Assembly (NCBI GenBank): GCA_017856985.1
Contig: JAFMEA010000004.1
Coordinates: forward strand, 1-64,000
Source: Planktomarina sp.
GTDB taxonomy: Bacteria > Pseudomonadota > Alphaproteobacteria > Rhodobacterales > Rhodobacteraceae
Direction of reading: 5' to 3'
DNA length: 64,000 bases
Shown here: in pieces, positions 28,473 to 36,497 of the stretch
Position numbering within the stretch: the stretch's first letter is position 1
Layout of the letters: the number at the start of each line of letters is the position of its first letter
The notes under the pieces: model-generated
Told to the model about the DNA's origin: nothing
The model's input: only the letters and a program-made list of their open reading frames with translations
Databases searched by the model: none
Position numbers and translations under genes: made by a program

Positions 28473-29255
28473 TTAATTATCGCTCACTGACGGGGTTTTT
28501 CTATTTCTGAGAACATGCTCCATATTAGGGTCATAAAGAGCAGAATTCACAAAATCTTGTTGCTCTTTGAGTGCAGGCCCTAATAAAATCAAAGCGGTAC
28601 GAGTAATTTTAGCAGCCCGCACCTTTTTGCGTATATCGCCTAAAGTGCCCCTAATTATAATCTGGTCGGGCCAGCTGGCCCGATATGCGACGACAACCGG
28701 GCAATCGGCACCGTAATGTGGTACCAAAACTCTTTCAATTTCTCGTAGGTTTCTAATAGCAAGATGGATTGCTAGTGTCGTACCAGAGATCGCAAAGTTT
28801 TGGAGTGTCTCACCTGCTGGCATTGAAGTTGACTTCATGGACATCCGAGTCAGAACTATAGATTGTGCTACTTCAGGAATAGTTAACTCCTGCTTCAGGG
28901 CTGCAGCGACTGCGGCATAAGCTGGAACACCAGGGATTATTTCATATTCAATGCCATCGGCCCGCAGGAGACGAATTTGCTCAGCAATCGCTCCATATAG
29001 CGAGGGGTCTCCCGAATGCACACGGGCCACGTCCTGCCCTTTAGCATGCGCTTGCATAATCTCAGCATGCGTTTCATTTAAAGTTAGTGGTGCTGTATCA
29101 ACTACACGCGCATTTTCAGGTGCACAGTCAACAACCTCAACAGGCACTAAAGATCCAGCATAAAGACACACTGAACACTGGCCAATAATACGAGCTGCTT
29201 TCAGCGTTAGTAATTCGGGGTCACCTGGGCCTGCACCTATGAAAAATACTTTCAT
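28473..29255 (-). CDS. cobM: Precorrin-4 C11-methyltransferase
   Basis: SAM-dependent tetrapyrrole methyltransferase of the corrin pathway, 260 residues. It begins FFIGAGPGDPELLTLKAAR, has CLYAGSLVP, VVDTAPLTLNETHAEI (the CobM-specific region) and RVHSGDPSLYGAIAEQ. It methylates C11 of precorrin-4 to give precorrin-5. It is the last gene of the cobH-cobL-cobI-cbiG/J-cobM operon and overlaps the preceding gene by 4 bases. Confidence 0.94.
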   Translation of the reverse strand: MKVFFIGAGPGDPELLTLKAARIIGQCSVCLYAGSLVPVEVVDCAPENARVVDTAPLTLNETHAEIMQAHAKGQDVARVHSGDPSLYGAIAEQIRLLRADGIEYEIIPGVPAYAAVAAALKQELTIPEVAQSIVLTRMSMKSTSMPAGETLQNFAISGTTLAIHLAIRNLREIERVLVPHYGADCPVVVAYRASWPDQIIIRGTLGDIRKKVRAAKITRTALILLGPALKEQQDFVNSALYDPNMEHVLRNRKTPSVSDN

Positions 29256-31087
29256 GCTTTTTTTTCATCTCCAACAGTAGCTAAATCACCATCTATTTTC
29301 CGCGCGTATCCGCGTGGTGTAAACATGCGTAGCCCTTCACCCAACTGCGTCAATTTTGAATTTGACGAACCAATTAAAACCACAGTCAACATATCGACCT
29401 CATCAACTTGCAGGTCTTTCAACCTGCGATACCGAACAGACTCTTCCGGCCGGCCGAGTGAACTCGCCAACATCACTGGCGTATCTACGGATCGGTATTT
29501 CAATAAAATATCACGAGCCTCAGCCATTAATGTACGACGTGTTTTGGAGACCGGGTTATACAGGGCAATCACAAAATCTCCCTCAGCCGCGGCTTGGAGA
29601 CGACGTAATATATCTTGGCGCGGAGTAAGCAGGTCTGAAAGAGATATTGTGCAAAAATCATGACCTAGCGGGGCTCCACCCCGAGCTGCAGCTGCCTGCA
29701 ACGCAGAGACACCAGGTGAACAAATCACCTCAATTCGACGGGCTGCATCACTAACTCCCAAATGATCTGGGCTCCTATCTAACAACTCAAAAACTAAGGC
29801 CCCCATAGCATAAATTCCGGCATCTCCTGAACAAACCAATGCCACATTTTTACCTTTTCCTGCCTGCTCCAACGCATAACGACATCGAGCTTCCTCACCA
29901 CCTAGGGGAAAATCTGAACGAATTTTTCCGGCTGCCAGCGGTCCTAGCAAATCAATATAGAGGCCGTATCCAACCAGCTCCTCTGCGTCGGCAATAAGCC
30001 GCGATACCTCAGGCGTACGCCAAGCAGCCTGACCTGGGCCAATACCAACAACAGATAGCTTTCCACGGGCAGCGCCACGTAACTCAGTCAAAGGCTTTTG
30101 GTGTAGGCAAAGAGCCACAGTTGCATTCGCACTCTTACGTTTCTTGAACCAAAGCTCACCCAGATCACCAATTTGCGCCAAAGCAGCCGCCTCTGCTACA
30201 CCGTGGCATCCCACTTCTGCAAAAACTACCTCTGACGGCGTAGCTAACCGCGATGTCTCCATCTCGAGCTCTGATGATGAAAAAAGCCGTAATGGTGAAT
30301 TTAAAGTTTTTGCTAAGTCAAGAATTGCTGGCTCATCAGCCTTTAGACTAATTGTATTTACAGAATGTATTGCGGCGTCGCAAACCCCAGCTTCGTTTAA
30401 AACAGAACGCACTAGGTCAACTAGTTCTTCGGGTGGACAATTCCGAGCACAACCCACGCCAACCGTGATGCGCTGAGGCGAAAACTGAAGATGCCTGGGC
30501 CCCAAATCATTTTGGGCTAAGGTAGAACAGGTTATTTGAATTGACTCCCCCTCAGGTAAATCATTCAACCAGTCCGCCCGTTCATCACCTAAGATTAAAG
30601 CACCGCCTCCAGCCAGTAATACTGACACCACCTCCTTCGCATCCTCGCGATTCACCAGAGTCCAACCGTTTGGTGGCTCATCCAAAGATACCCCAAGCGA
30701 AACATCGCCCGCAGTAGTAACCGCTGCCTTTGCCCCAAGCGCCTTTGCTATGTCGCGTGCCAAACGATTAGCGCCATGGTGCCCACCCAAAAGTGGGACG
30801 ACAACGCCACCATTGTCAGAAATAGACACGACAGGCGCCTCAGCTGTTTTATCATTCAACAAAGGTGCCACCGCCCGAATTAAAATTCCACTTGCACAAA
30901 CTCCTACAATTGGCACACCCGCTGCAAAAAGATCCCTAACATGGTCCAAGGCATTCCCAAACCAGACATCCGCTTCCAGTACCCGACCCTCTCGGCCGTG
31001 TACCTTCGCTCCAAGGGCAACAGCTAGTTTTTTTGCTGTCTCTATCCCTGAGGCATTCAATGCTATAATCGCAGGCGTCACAGCCAT
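29252..31087 (-). CDS. cobJ: CbiG-CobJ fusion: cobalt-precorrin-5A hydrolase-like / precorrin-3B C17-methyltransferase
   Basis: 611 residues in three parts. Residues 1-200 are CbiG N-terminal and central domains (SGILIRAVAPLL, VVPLLGGHHGANRLA); about 205-330 is the CbiG C-terminal/CobE domain (VGVGCARNCPPEE, FAEVGCHGVAEAAAL); from about 345 a full CobJ/CbiH methyltransferase follows (VVGIGPGQAAWRTPE, VGYGLYIDLL, LVCSGDAGIYAMG, LYNPVSKTRR). CobJ methylates C17 with ring contraction; CbiG opens the lactone in the anaerobic route. Such fusions are known in other proteobacteria. With cobN nearby the pathway is of the O2-type, so the CbiG part may act as CobE or be active. Overlaps: 4 bases with cobM, 10 with cobI. 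Confidence 0.92.
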   Translation of the reverse strand: MAVTPAIIALNASGIETAKKLAVALGAKVHGREGRVLEADVWFGNALDHVRDLFAAGVPIVGVCASGILIRAVAPLLNDKTAEAPVVSISDNGGVVVPLLGGHHGANRLARDIAKALGAKAAVTTAGDVSLGVSLDEPPNGWTLVNREDAKEVVSVLLAGGGALILGDERADWLNDLPEGESIQITCSTLAQNDLGPRHLQFSPQRITVGVGCARNCPPEELVDLVRSVLNEAGVCDAAIHSVNTISLKADEPAILDLAKTLNSPLRLFSSSELEMETSRLATPSEVVFAEVGCHGVAEAAALAQIGDLGELWFKKRKSANATVALCLHQKPLTELRGAARGKLSVVGIGPGQAAWRTPEVSRLIADAEELVGYGLYIDLLGPLAAGKIRSDFPLGGEEARCRYALEQAGKGKNVALVCSGDAGIYAMGALVFELLDRSPDHLGVSDAARRIEVICSPGVSALQAAAARGGAPLGHDFCTISLSDLLTPRQDILRRLQAAAEGDFVIALYNPVSKTRRTLMAEARDILLKYRSVDTPVMLASSLGRPEESVRYRRLKDLQVDEVDMLTVVLIGSSNSKLTQLGEGLRMFTPRGYARKIDGDLATVGDEKKA

Positions 31088-31779
31088 GGATCAGCCCCCT
31101 TCGTAATTATAATCATTGAAAAGTAAGGTGCCTTTTCCGGAGCATTTTGAAGATTGCAAACCAGCTCATCAGGCAAGCTGGCCCTCTCAATATACATGGC
31201 TTGCGCGGTAAGCCCAAGATCAGCAATGACACTGCGGATTTTATTCATATGACGCCCAACTTTCATTATGGCGACACTTTCAGCACCTTCAATACGCACT
31301 CGCAACTCATTAGTAGATAACGGACCAGGCAGCACTGTCAGCCGTTCATTTCGTGCCGCCAGTGGTTTACCAGCCCGCGCTGCACATGCAGTTACTGAGG
31401 TTACCCCAGGCACAACTTCGACCTGATAATTTTCTACAAGGCGGGCATAAATATACATAAAACTACCATAGAAAAAGGGGTCGCCCTCACATAGATAAAC
31501 TACATTTTTACCACCCAACAAAGCAGCCTCAATCTGTTTAGCTCCAACATCATAAGCGGCTTGGGCCGGACCCCTCTCGACGCTCATAGGAACGTCCATA
31601 ACTATCTCTTCAACACCCGAAGTAATTAAATTAGCGGCAATAGACCGGGCAAAGCTTTCTCCACCAGAAAGACTTGGATAAGCAATCACTCGGGCTGCTG
31701 AAATTAGACGGCTAGCTTTAATTGTAATCAAATCTGGATCACCAGGGCCAAGCCCCACACCATAAAGAATGCCCCTCAT
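31078..31779 (-). CDS. cobI: Precorrin-2 C20-methyltransferase
   Basis: Adds the C20 methyl group to precorrin-2. GVGLGPGDPDLITIKASRLI, VIAYPSLSGGESFARSIA and YLCEGDPFFYGSFMYIYARL are CobI/CbiL signatures. The open frame begins at 31824, but ATG 31779 directly precedes RGILYGVGLGPGD and overlaps the cobL stop as ATGA, like most junctions in this operon; this gives 233 residues. Its C-terminus overlaps the cbiG-cobJ gene. Confidence 0.93.
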   Translation of the reverse strand: MRGILYGVGLGPGDPDLITIKASRLISAARVIAYPSLSGGESFARSIAANLITSGVEEIVMDVPMSVERGPAQAAYDVGAKQIEAALLGGKNVVYLCEGDPFFYGSFMYIYARLVENYQVEVVPGVTSVTACAARAGKPLAARNERLTVLPGPLSTNELRVRIEGAESVAIMKVGRHMNKIRSVIADLGLTAQAMYIERASLPDELVCNLQNAPEKAPYFSMIIITKGADPWL

Positions 31780-32975
31780 CGCTTTACAATGCTCCATTGG
31801 GTAACTGACATAAAAGAACGCCATCCATGATATTGACCGACTGGTTCAGCGCGACTTACCGCCAAGCGCGACAACTCACCACCGTGTTTTTCTAGCAATT
31901 CCATTAAAATCTTTTCACTTTCGAGTGTCACGGCATTAGCGACAAAGCGACCCAAGGGTTTAAGCGCAGCCCAAGCAGAGTCAAAAACTTCATTGGTTAA
32001 TCCGCCACCAACAAATACAGCATCTGGCGGAGGCAATTCAATCAAAGCCAGTGGGGCTGATCCATCAACTAGTTGAAGCTGTGGAGTTCCAAGAGAAAGT
32101 GCGTTTTTGCTAGCCATCAATCTTCGGTCCGCCCTCGGCTCAATGCCAATAGCTTGCGCATCACGCGCAGCTCGCATCCATTCGACTGCAACAGATCCAC
32201 ATCCCGCACCAATATCCCAAAGCAAGGCACCGCGCATCGGCATTAGCTTTGCAATTGTTAGCGCGCGCACCTCTCGCTTGGTCATAGTCCCGTCATGTTC
32301 AAAAAAATCATCAGGCAAACCTGGTACCCTGGGCAGTAGTGCCGCATCGGGAGCTGCGATACATTCCACTGCCAAAGTATTAAAGGATGGAACCTCGTGG
32401 TCCCAGGTTTCAGCATGACCGTTAAAAATCTGCTCGTTATTCCCACCCATTGCGGCCAAAACTGTCAGTTTTGATTGTCCAAATCCACGCGTAGTTAAGA
32501 AATTAGCAATTTCGCCTGGCGTTTGATCCCCTGTTGTCAATATTAATAAACGCTGTTCAGGTTGAATAAAAGCAATCATCTGCTCTACAGGCCGGCCGTG
32601 GACAGTTAATGTTTCAACATCAGCCATAGACCAACCCATTCGGGCTGCTGCAAGTTGAAACGCGCTAAGCTGCGGATGATAGGTAATCTCTACGGGGTCA
32701 ATAGCACGCCCAATTCTTGCTCCAATTGAAAACCAAAGAGGGTCTCCAGTGGCCAAAACCACTACAGTCCTTCCGCGCAGTGCGCGCAGTTTTTCAATCA
32801 AAGCATCGAAGGGACTGGGCCATTTAACCCTCTCCCCAAAAACATCACCGGAAAGCCGGTGATGTCTTTCACCACCGACAATCACCTCTGCACTTTTTAC
32901 GACTGCTCGAGTAGCGGGAGCTAGCCCTTCCAGGCCATCTTCACCAATACCTACAATGTGGAGCCAGCTTTTCAT
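31776..32975 (-). CDS. cobL: Precorrin-6Y C5,15-methyltransferase (decarboxylating)
   Basis: A 399-residue two-domain enzyme. The N-terminal CbiE-like part (1 to about 200) starts HIVGIGEDGLEGLAPATR and contains VLATGDPLWFSIGARI; the C-terminal CbiT-like part (about 220-395) has the class I methyltransferase motif LWDIGAGCGSVAVEWM and AVFVGGG. The enzyme methylates C5 and C15 and decarboxylates the C12 acetate. It is coupled by 4-base overlaps to cobH upstream and cobI downstream. Confidence 0.95.
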   Translation of the reverse strand: MKSWLHIVGIGEDGLEGLAPATRAVVKSAEVIVGGERHHRLSGDVFGERVKWPSPFDALIEKLRALRGRTVVVLATGDPLWFSIGARIGRAIDPVEITYHPQLSAFQLAAARMGWSMADVETLTVHGRPVEQMIAFIQPEQRLLILTTGDQTPGEIANFLTTRGFGQSKLTVLAAMGGNNEQIFNGHAETWDHEVPSFNTLAVECIAAPDAALLPRVPGLPDDFFEHDGTMTKREVRALTIAKLMPMRGALLWDIGAGCGSVAVEWMRAARDAQAIGIEPRADRRLMASKNALSLGTPQLQLVDGSAPLALIELPPPDAVFVGGGLTNEVFDSAWAALKPLGRFVANAVTLESEKILMELLEKHGGELSRLAVSRAEPVGQYHGWRSFMSVTQWSIVKR

Positions 32976-33610
32976 TTGTTCGATATTGACGATTCTGCAG
33001 CAATCGCATTGACCGCTGCTGCTGCAATCGCAGATCCTCCCCGCCGGCCTCGCAACGATACGAACTCACATCCACGAGCATTACCAGCCAATTCTGCTTT
33101 TGACTCCGCGGCACCGACAAAACCAACAGGGAAGCCCAAGATTACGGCTGGTTTTGGTGCCCCCTCATCTATTAATTCAAGAAGGTGAAATAACGCTGTC
33201 GGCGCATTACCAATCGCGACAACTGCGCCCTCAAGTTGGTTGAGCCAAAGTTCAACTGCCGCTGCTGATCGAGTGTTCGAAATAGCTTTAGCACGATCAG
33301 GCACTGACGGATCGTTCAGAGTTACCACGACTTTATTTTTAGCTGGCAAAAAACGGCGAATGATACCTGCCGACAACATTTCACAATCACATAAAATGGG
33401 CGCCCCGGAGGCCAGTGCATTAGTCCCAGCCGTAAATGCCCGTTCAGAGAAGGCTAATCTATCAGCAACATCAATCATACCACACGCATGGATAACCCGC
33501 GTTGCTAACTTATCGAGTCCATAGGGGAACCTATCTAAATTCGCCTCTTGAACGACAGTCGCAAAGCTTGCCTTGTATATTTCTTCCGGGTTTTTTTTGT
33601 AGGGGCGCAT
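32972..33610 (-). CDS. cobH: Precorrin-8X methylmutase
   Basis: Moves the C11 methyl group to C12 to give hydrogenobyrinic acid. RVIHACGMIDVADRLAFS holds the catalytic His41; ILCDCEMLSAGI, GNAPTALFHLLELI and GFPVGFVGAAESK are CobH signatures. 212 residues is the normal length. It leads the tightly overlapping corrin-ring operon, 110 bases after the small membrane-protein gene at 33721. CobG/CobZ, CobF and CobK, also needed by the aerobic pathway, are not in this operon. Confidence 0.95.
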   Translation of the reverse strand: MRPYKKNPEEIYKASFATVVQEANLDRFPYGLDKLATRVIHACGMIDVADRLAFSERAFTAGTNALASGAPILCDCEMLSAGIIRRFLPAKNKVVVTLNDPSVPDRAKAISNTRSAAAVELWLNQLEGAVVAIGNAPTALFHLLELIDEGAPKPAVILGFPVGFVGAAESKAELAGNARGCEFVSLRGRRGGSAIAAAAVNAIAAESSISNK

Positions 33611-33720
33611 CCGTATGCCTTAGTTTGATGAGCCATGGAGTAAACCCACAACTCGGATTAGGTTTTTAAGTTCATTCTAATGTTTGTGATAACGCGATTA
33701 TCTCACCAACTCTGTCCAAG

Positions 33721-33921
33721 TTATTCCTCCTGCAATTCAAGTTTATCCATCTTGGAAGTTACTCTAAAGCCCAGTTTAGCTGCAGCTAAAGCTAAAGCTA
33801 TTGCAGCCGCTATGACCCAATGGTCATGGCCTGCCATTGCACCTATATGTCCAACATGGGCAAATGCTGGAATAGGAAAAATTGATAATATTGATGATAT
33901 AGTTATTAACACTCGTGTCAT
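33721..33921 (-). CDS. Small exported/membrane protein, DUF6732-like
   Basis: 66 residues: a signal-peptide-like N-terminus ending AFAHVGH, a His-rich stretch (HVGHIGAMAGHDHW, about 22-35), one membrane segment (about 36-53) and a charged C-terminus. This resembles the small Rhodobacterales family I know as DUF6732, whose members begin with the same AHVGH motif. GGATC lies close before the ATG. It is the first gene upstream of cobH on the same strand. A cobalt- or metal-related role is a guess from the histidines and position. Confidence 0.6.
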   Translation of the reverse strand: MTRVLITISSILSIFPIPAFAHVGHIGAMAGHDHWVIAAAIALALAAAKLGFRVTSKMDKLELQEE

Positions 33922-34234
33922 AATTTGATCCTTTTTTTAATTATGCAAGGACCCGCAACAAATTACCTTTGTTGCATTTTATGACGATCATGCCTTACGT
34001 CCCCAGCTTGGGTCAACGCGTTGCCATGCTCCGTTCCAGCCCTTCGACTTCGTCTGAAAACTTTGCTACGCTATCTAACACATTAGGGCAAATGTTTATC
34101 CAGTTAAATTTGGTTTAACTGGGCTCAACACATCAAAAGATATTAAAAGATAATTACTTTAATTACATATCTTGAGTTTTTGTTGTACATGTAACAACTA
34201 TCCACCAATAGCAGATCAATTATTGGAGAACCAC
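33922..34234. other. Divergent cob-operon spacer with two hairpins; no riboswitch recognised
   Basis: 313 bases between the minus-strand cobH-side operon and the plus-strand DUF1636-cobC-cbiB operon. It holds a hairpin with 8-bp arms at 33955-33962 and 33968-33975, and a second with perfect 9-bp arms at 34100-34108 and 34114-34122. Both promoters should lie here. The B12 box and the core of a cobalamin riboswitch, obvious at 41461, were looked for on both strands and not found. On the minus strand, 34015-34107 reads like the end of a protein (see findings). Confidence 0.5.
34100..34122. repeat. Perfect 9-bp inverted repeat between divergent cob operons
   Basis: CCAGTTAAA and TTTAACTGG flank a 5-base loop. 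There is no T-run on either side, so an intrinsic terminator is unlikely. It lies 113 bases before the start of the DUF1636 gene and 179 bases before the small membrane-protein gene, which would suit a regulator binding site. Confidence 0.4.
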
Positions 34235-34606
34235 TTGGCTACCTGGATTACAATTTGTGACACCTGCAAACGCGAAGACTGGAACCCAGCTTTACAACCC
34301 AAAACGGACGGTGAACTTTTAGCTGAGCTCATTGAGCCACGGGCGCAACTAGCTAAGATAAAATCAAGGCGAGTGTCTTGCATCATGGGATGTGTGAGGG
34401 CCTGTAATGTGACAATCCAAGGTCCAAACAAAAATAACTATGTTCTGGGTATGTTTGAACCTACCAGTGAAGACGCTCAATCGATTGTAGACTACGCCAA
34501 GTTACATAAAGAGTCAGACAGTGGCCAAGTACCTTACCGACAGTGGCCACAAGGCATCAAAGGCCATTTCACATCTCGCATAACACCAATCCCAGGTACT
34601 GATTAA
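34235..34606 (+). CDS. DUF1636 family predicted metal-binding protein (copy 1)
   Basis: A 123-residue protein starting (L)ATWITICDTCKREDW, with RVSCIMGCVRACNVTIQGP near 47-65 and NYVLGMFEP. The Cys-x2-Cys and Cys-x3-Cys spacing recalls thioredoxin-like 2Fe-2S ferredoxins; family members sit in cobalamin clusters, function unknown. The frame is open from a TTG at 34172, but the TTG at 34235 has a consensus GGAG six bases upstream and matches where the family begins, so a TTG start is proposed. The stop overlaps the cobC start (TAATG). A second DUF1636 gene is at 42552. Confidence 0.82.
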   Translation: MATWITICDTCKREDWNPALQPKTDGELLAELIEPRAQLAKIKSRRVSCIMGCVRACNVTIQGPNKNNYVLGMFEPTSEDAQSIVDYAKLHKESDSGQVPYRQWPQGIKGHFTSRITPIPGTD

Positions 34607-35547
34607 TGAGCTCAATTCCACTTGATCATGGTGGAAACCTAGACTCGGCAGCTAAACATTACGGTGGTAAACGACAAGATTGGTTAGACCTATCCACCGG
34701 TATAAACCCCGAAGCTTACAGTTTGAACTCAGTACAAGAAGCAGATTGGAAAGCCCTACCTGACAAGCTTGCCAATACAGAAATTTGTCTGGCCGCCCGT
34801 AAATTTTGGAATGTACCAGACAAGGCTGATATTTTAGCAGTGCCTGGATGCTCATCAGCTATTGCTCAAATCCCAACACTATTTTCTCCTGGCTCAGTTG
34901 AAATCGCTGTACCTACTTATAACGAGCATGCCGCATCATTTCAATTTCATGGCTGGAAAACTTTAACAAAATCTAAATCACCTCGGGCACGAGTTATCGT
35001 TCACCCTAATAACCCAACAGGTAAATTCAGCGAATTACCCGATCCCGCACCACTAAACATTATAGATGAAAGCTTTTGCGATATTGCCCCCTTACGCAGC
35101 CATATTGCCCGCTCCGCCATGCCAGGACATATTATTCTAAAAAGCTTTGGAAAGTTTTGGGGTCTGGCGGGATTACGGCTTGGCTTTGCTATAGGCGATC
35201 CATTTCTAATAAAAGCTTTACGCCAAAAGCTAGGGCCATGGCCTGTGTCTGGTATAGCGTTGAGAATTGGTACCAAAGCTTTGCAAGATTACGATTGGGC
35301 CAATAATACACGTAACCGGCTAAAAATAGATATCGCACGATTAGATACTCTATTAATGACTTTAAAGGCCAAACCGATCGGGGATTGCTCACTTTTTCGT
35401 ACTTATGCAGTTGAAGATGCTGCGCAGATACAAAAACAGTTTGCTGAATCTCTTATTTGGAGCCGCATTTTTCCTTACTCAAACGATTGGATTAGGCTTG
35501 GCCTTCCCCCTAAATATGATTGGAGCAGGTTGGAAAACGCACTATGA
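34606..35547 (+). CDS. cobC: Threonine-phosphate decarboxylase (CobC/CobD-type aminotransferase fold)
   Basis: Makes (R)-1-amino-2-propanol phosphate for the nucleotide loop of B12. The 313-residue protein starts DHGGNLDSAAKHYGG and DWLDLSTGINP, typical of CobC, and has HPNNPTGKF, IIDESFCD and LKSFGKFWGLAGLRLGF, where Lys183 is the likely PLP lysine. It overlaps DUF1636 upstream by one base and cbiB downstream by 4 bases (ATGA). Confidence 0.93.
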   Translation: MSSIPLDHGGNLDSAAKHYGGKRQDWLDLSTGINPEAYSLNSVQEADWKALPDKLANTEICLAARKFWNVPDKADILAVPGCSSAIAQIPTLFSPGSVEIAVPTYNEHAASFQFHGWKTLTKSKSPRARVIVHPNNPTGKFSELPDPAPLNIIDESFCDIAPLRSHIARSAMPGHIILKSFGKFWGLAGLRLGFAIGDPFLIKALRQKLGPWPVSGIALRIGTKALQDYDWANNTRNRLKIDIARLDTLLMTLKAKPIGDCSLFRTYAVEDAAQIQKQFAESLIWSRIFPYSNDWIRLGLPPKYDWSRLENAL

Positions 35548-36452
35548 GCCTAATCCTCGCCATACTCCTCGACGCACTTTTAGGTGAGCCACGCTGGCTT
35601 TGGTCGCGGTTACCACACCCAGCAGTGGTAATTGGAAATATTATTTCCAAGCTTAGCAAATTGATGAACCATGCGCCTCAACAGAAGAGAAAAGGTGTTT
35701 TACTTGTCCTCATCTTAGCCATCGGTGGGGGGATAACTGGCATATTAATCACTTGGCTTGGACCAATAGCCGACGCAGTAACTGTGGCTATTTTACTTGC
35801 ACATAAGTCTTTAGTGGAACACGTTTCAAATGTTGCACAATCACTGCGAATGTCACTGTTGTCGGGTCAACGCAGTGTTGCAATGATAGTCGGACGGGAT
35901 ACTGCTGACATGAATACTGAGCAGGTATCACGCGCCGCAATTGAAAGTATGGCTGAAAACTTTTCTGATGGGTTTGTTGCACCAGTTTTTTGGTTTTTGG
36001 TTGCTGGTTTGCCAGGGATAATCATCTATAAAGCCATCAACACTTCGGATAGTATGATTGGGTATAAAAACAGAACGTTCAAAGATTTTGGTTGGGCTAC
36101 TGCTCGGGTAGATGATGTTCTCAATTGGATACCAGCACGACTTTCAGCATTATGTATTTGGGCAATTACCGGTTTCCCAGTAAAGTGGCAGTTAATTGCA
36201 CAAAATGCTAAGATGCACCGCTCACCCAATGCCGGTTGGCCTGAGGCAGCAATGGCTTACGCTATGGAAATTAGCCTTTCAGGACCAAGAAGCTACGAAG
36301 GGCAAATGCGGAAATTTCCCTGGGTCAACCCAATTGGACGAAAAAATATAGGCCCCTCAGAAATCGATAATGCAATTCGTATTTTATGGGCAACATGGGT
36401 TGGAGTGCTTGCACTGGTCACAGCTTCAGCTATTCTATTTTTCTTTTTATAA
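35544..36452 (+). CDS. cbiB: Adenosylcobinamide-phosphate synthase
   Basis: Membrane enzyme attaching aminopropanol (phosphate) to adenosylcobyric acid; called CobD in the Pseudomonas denitrificans scheme. 302 residues, several hydrophobic helices, with LDALLGEPRWLWSRLPHPAVVIG, GRDTADMNTEQVSRAAIESMAENFSDG and DSMIGYKN, all CbiB signatures. ATG 35544 overlaps the cobC stop as ATGA; a longer frame to 35520 has no family support. Confidence 0.94.
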   Translation: MSLILAILLDALLGEPRWLWSRLPHPAVVIGNIISKLSKLMNHAPQQKRKGVLLVLILAIGGGITGILITWLGPIADAVTVAILLAHKSLVEHVSNVAQSLRMSLLSGQRSVAMIVGRDTADMNTEQVSRAAIESMAENFSDGFVAPVFWFLVAGLPGIIIYKAINTSDSMIGYKNRTFKDFGWATARVDDVLNWIPARLSALCIWAITGFPVKWQLIAQNAKMHRSPNAGWPEAAMAYAMEISLSGPRSYEGQMRKFPWVNPIGRKNIGPSEIDNAIRILWATWVGVLALVTASAILFFFL

Positions 36453-36497
36453 ATGCTCCGACCAAACATGGTCGTCTAAATGTTATGGAGACACTAA

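Noticed and set aside
33961..34080. Possible second cobalamin riboswitch before the cobH operon
   Set aside because: ATGCCTTACGT and GGGTC stretches look superficially similar, but neither strand has the B12 box or the GCCCCCGC..ACTGT core.
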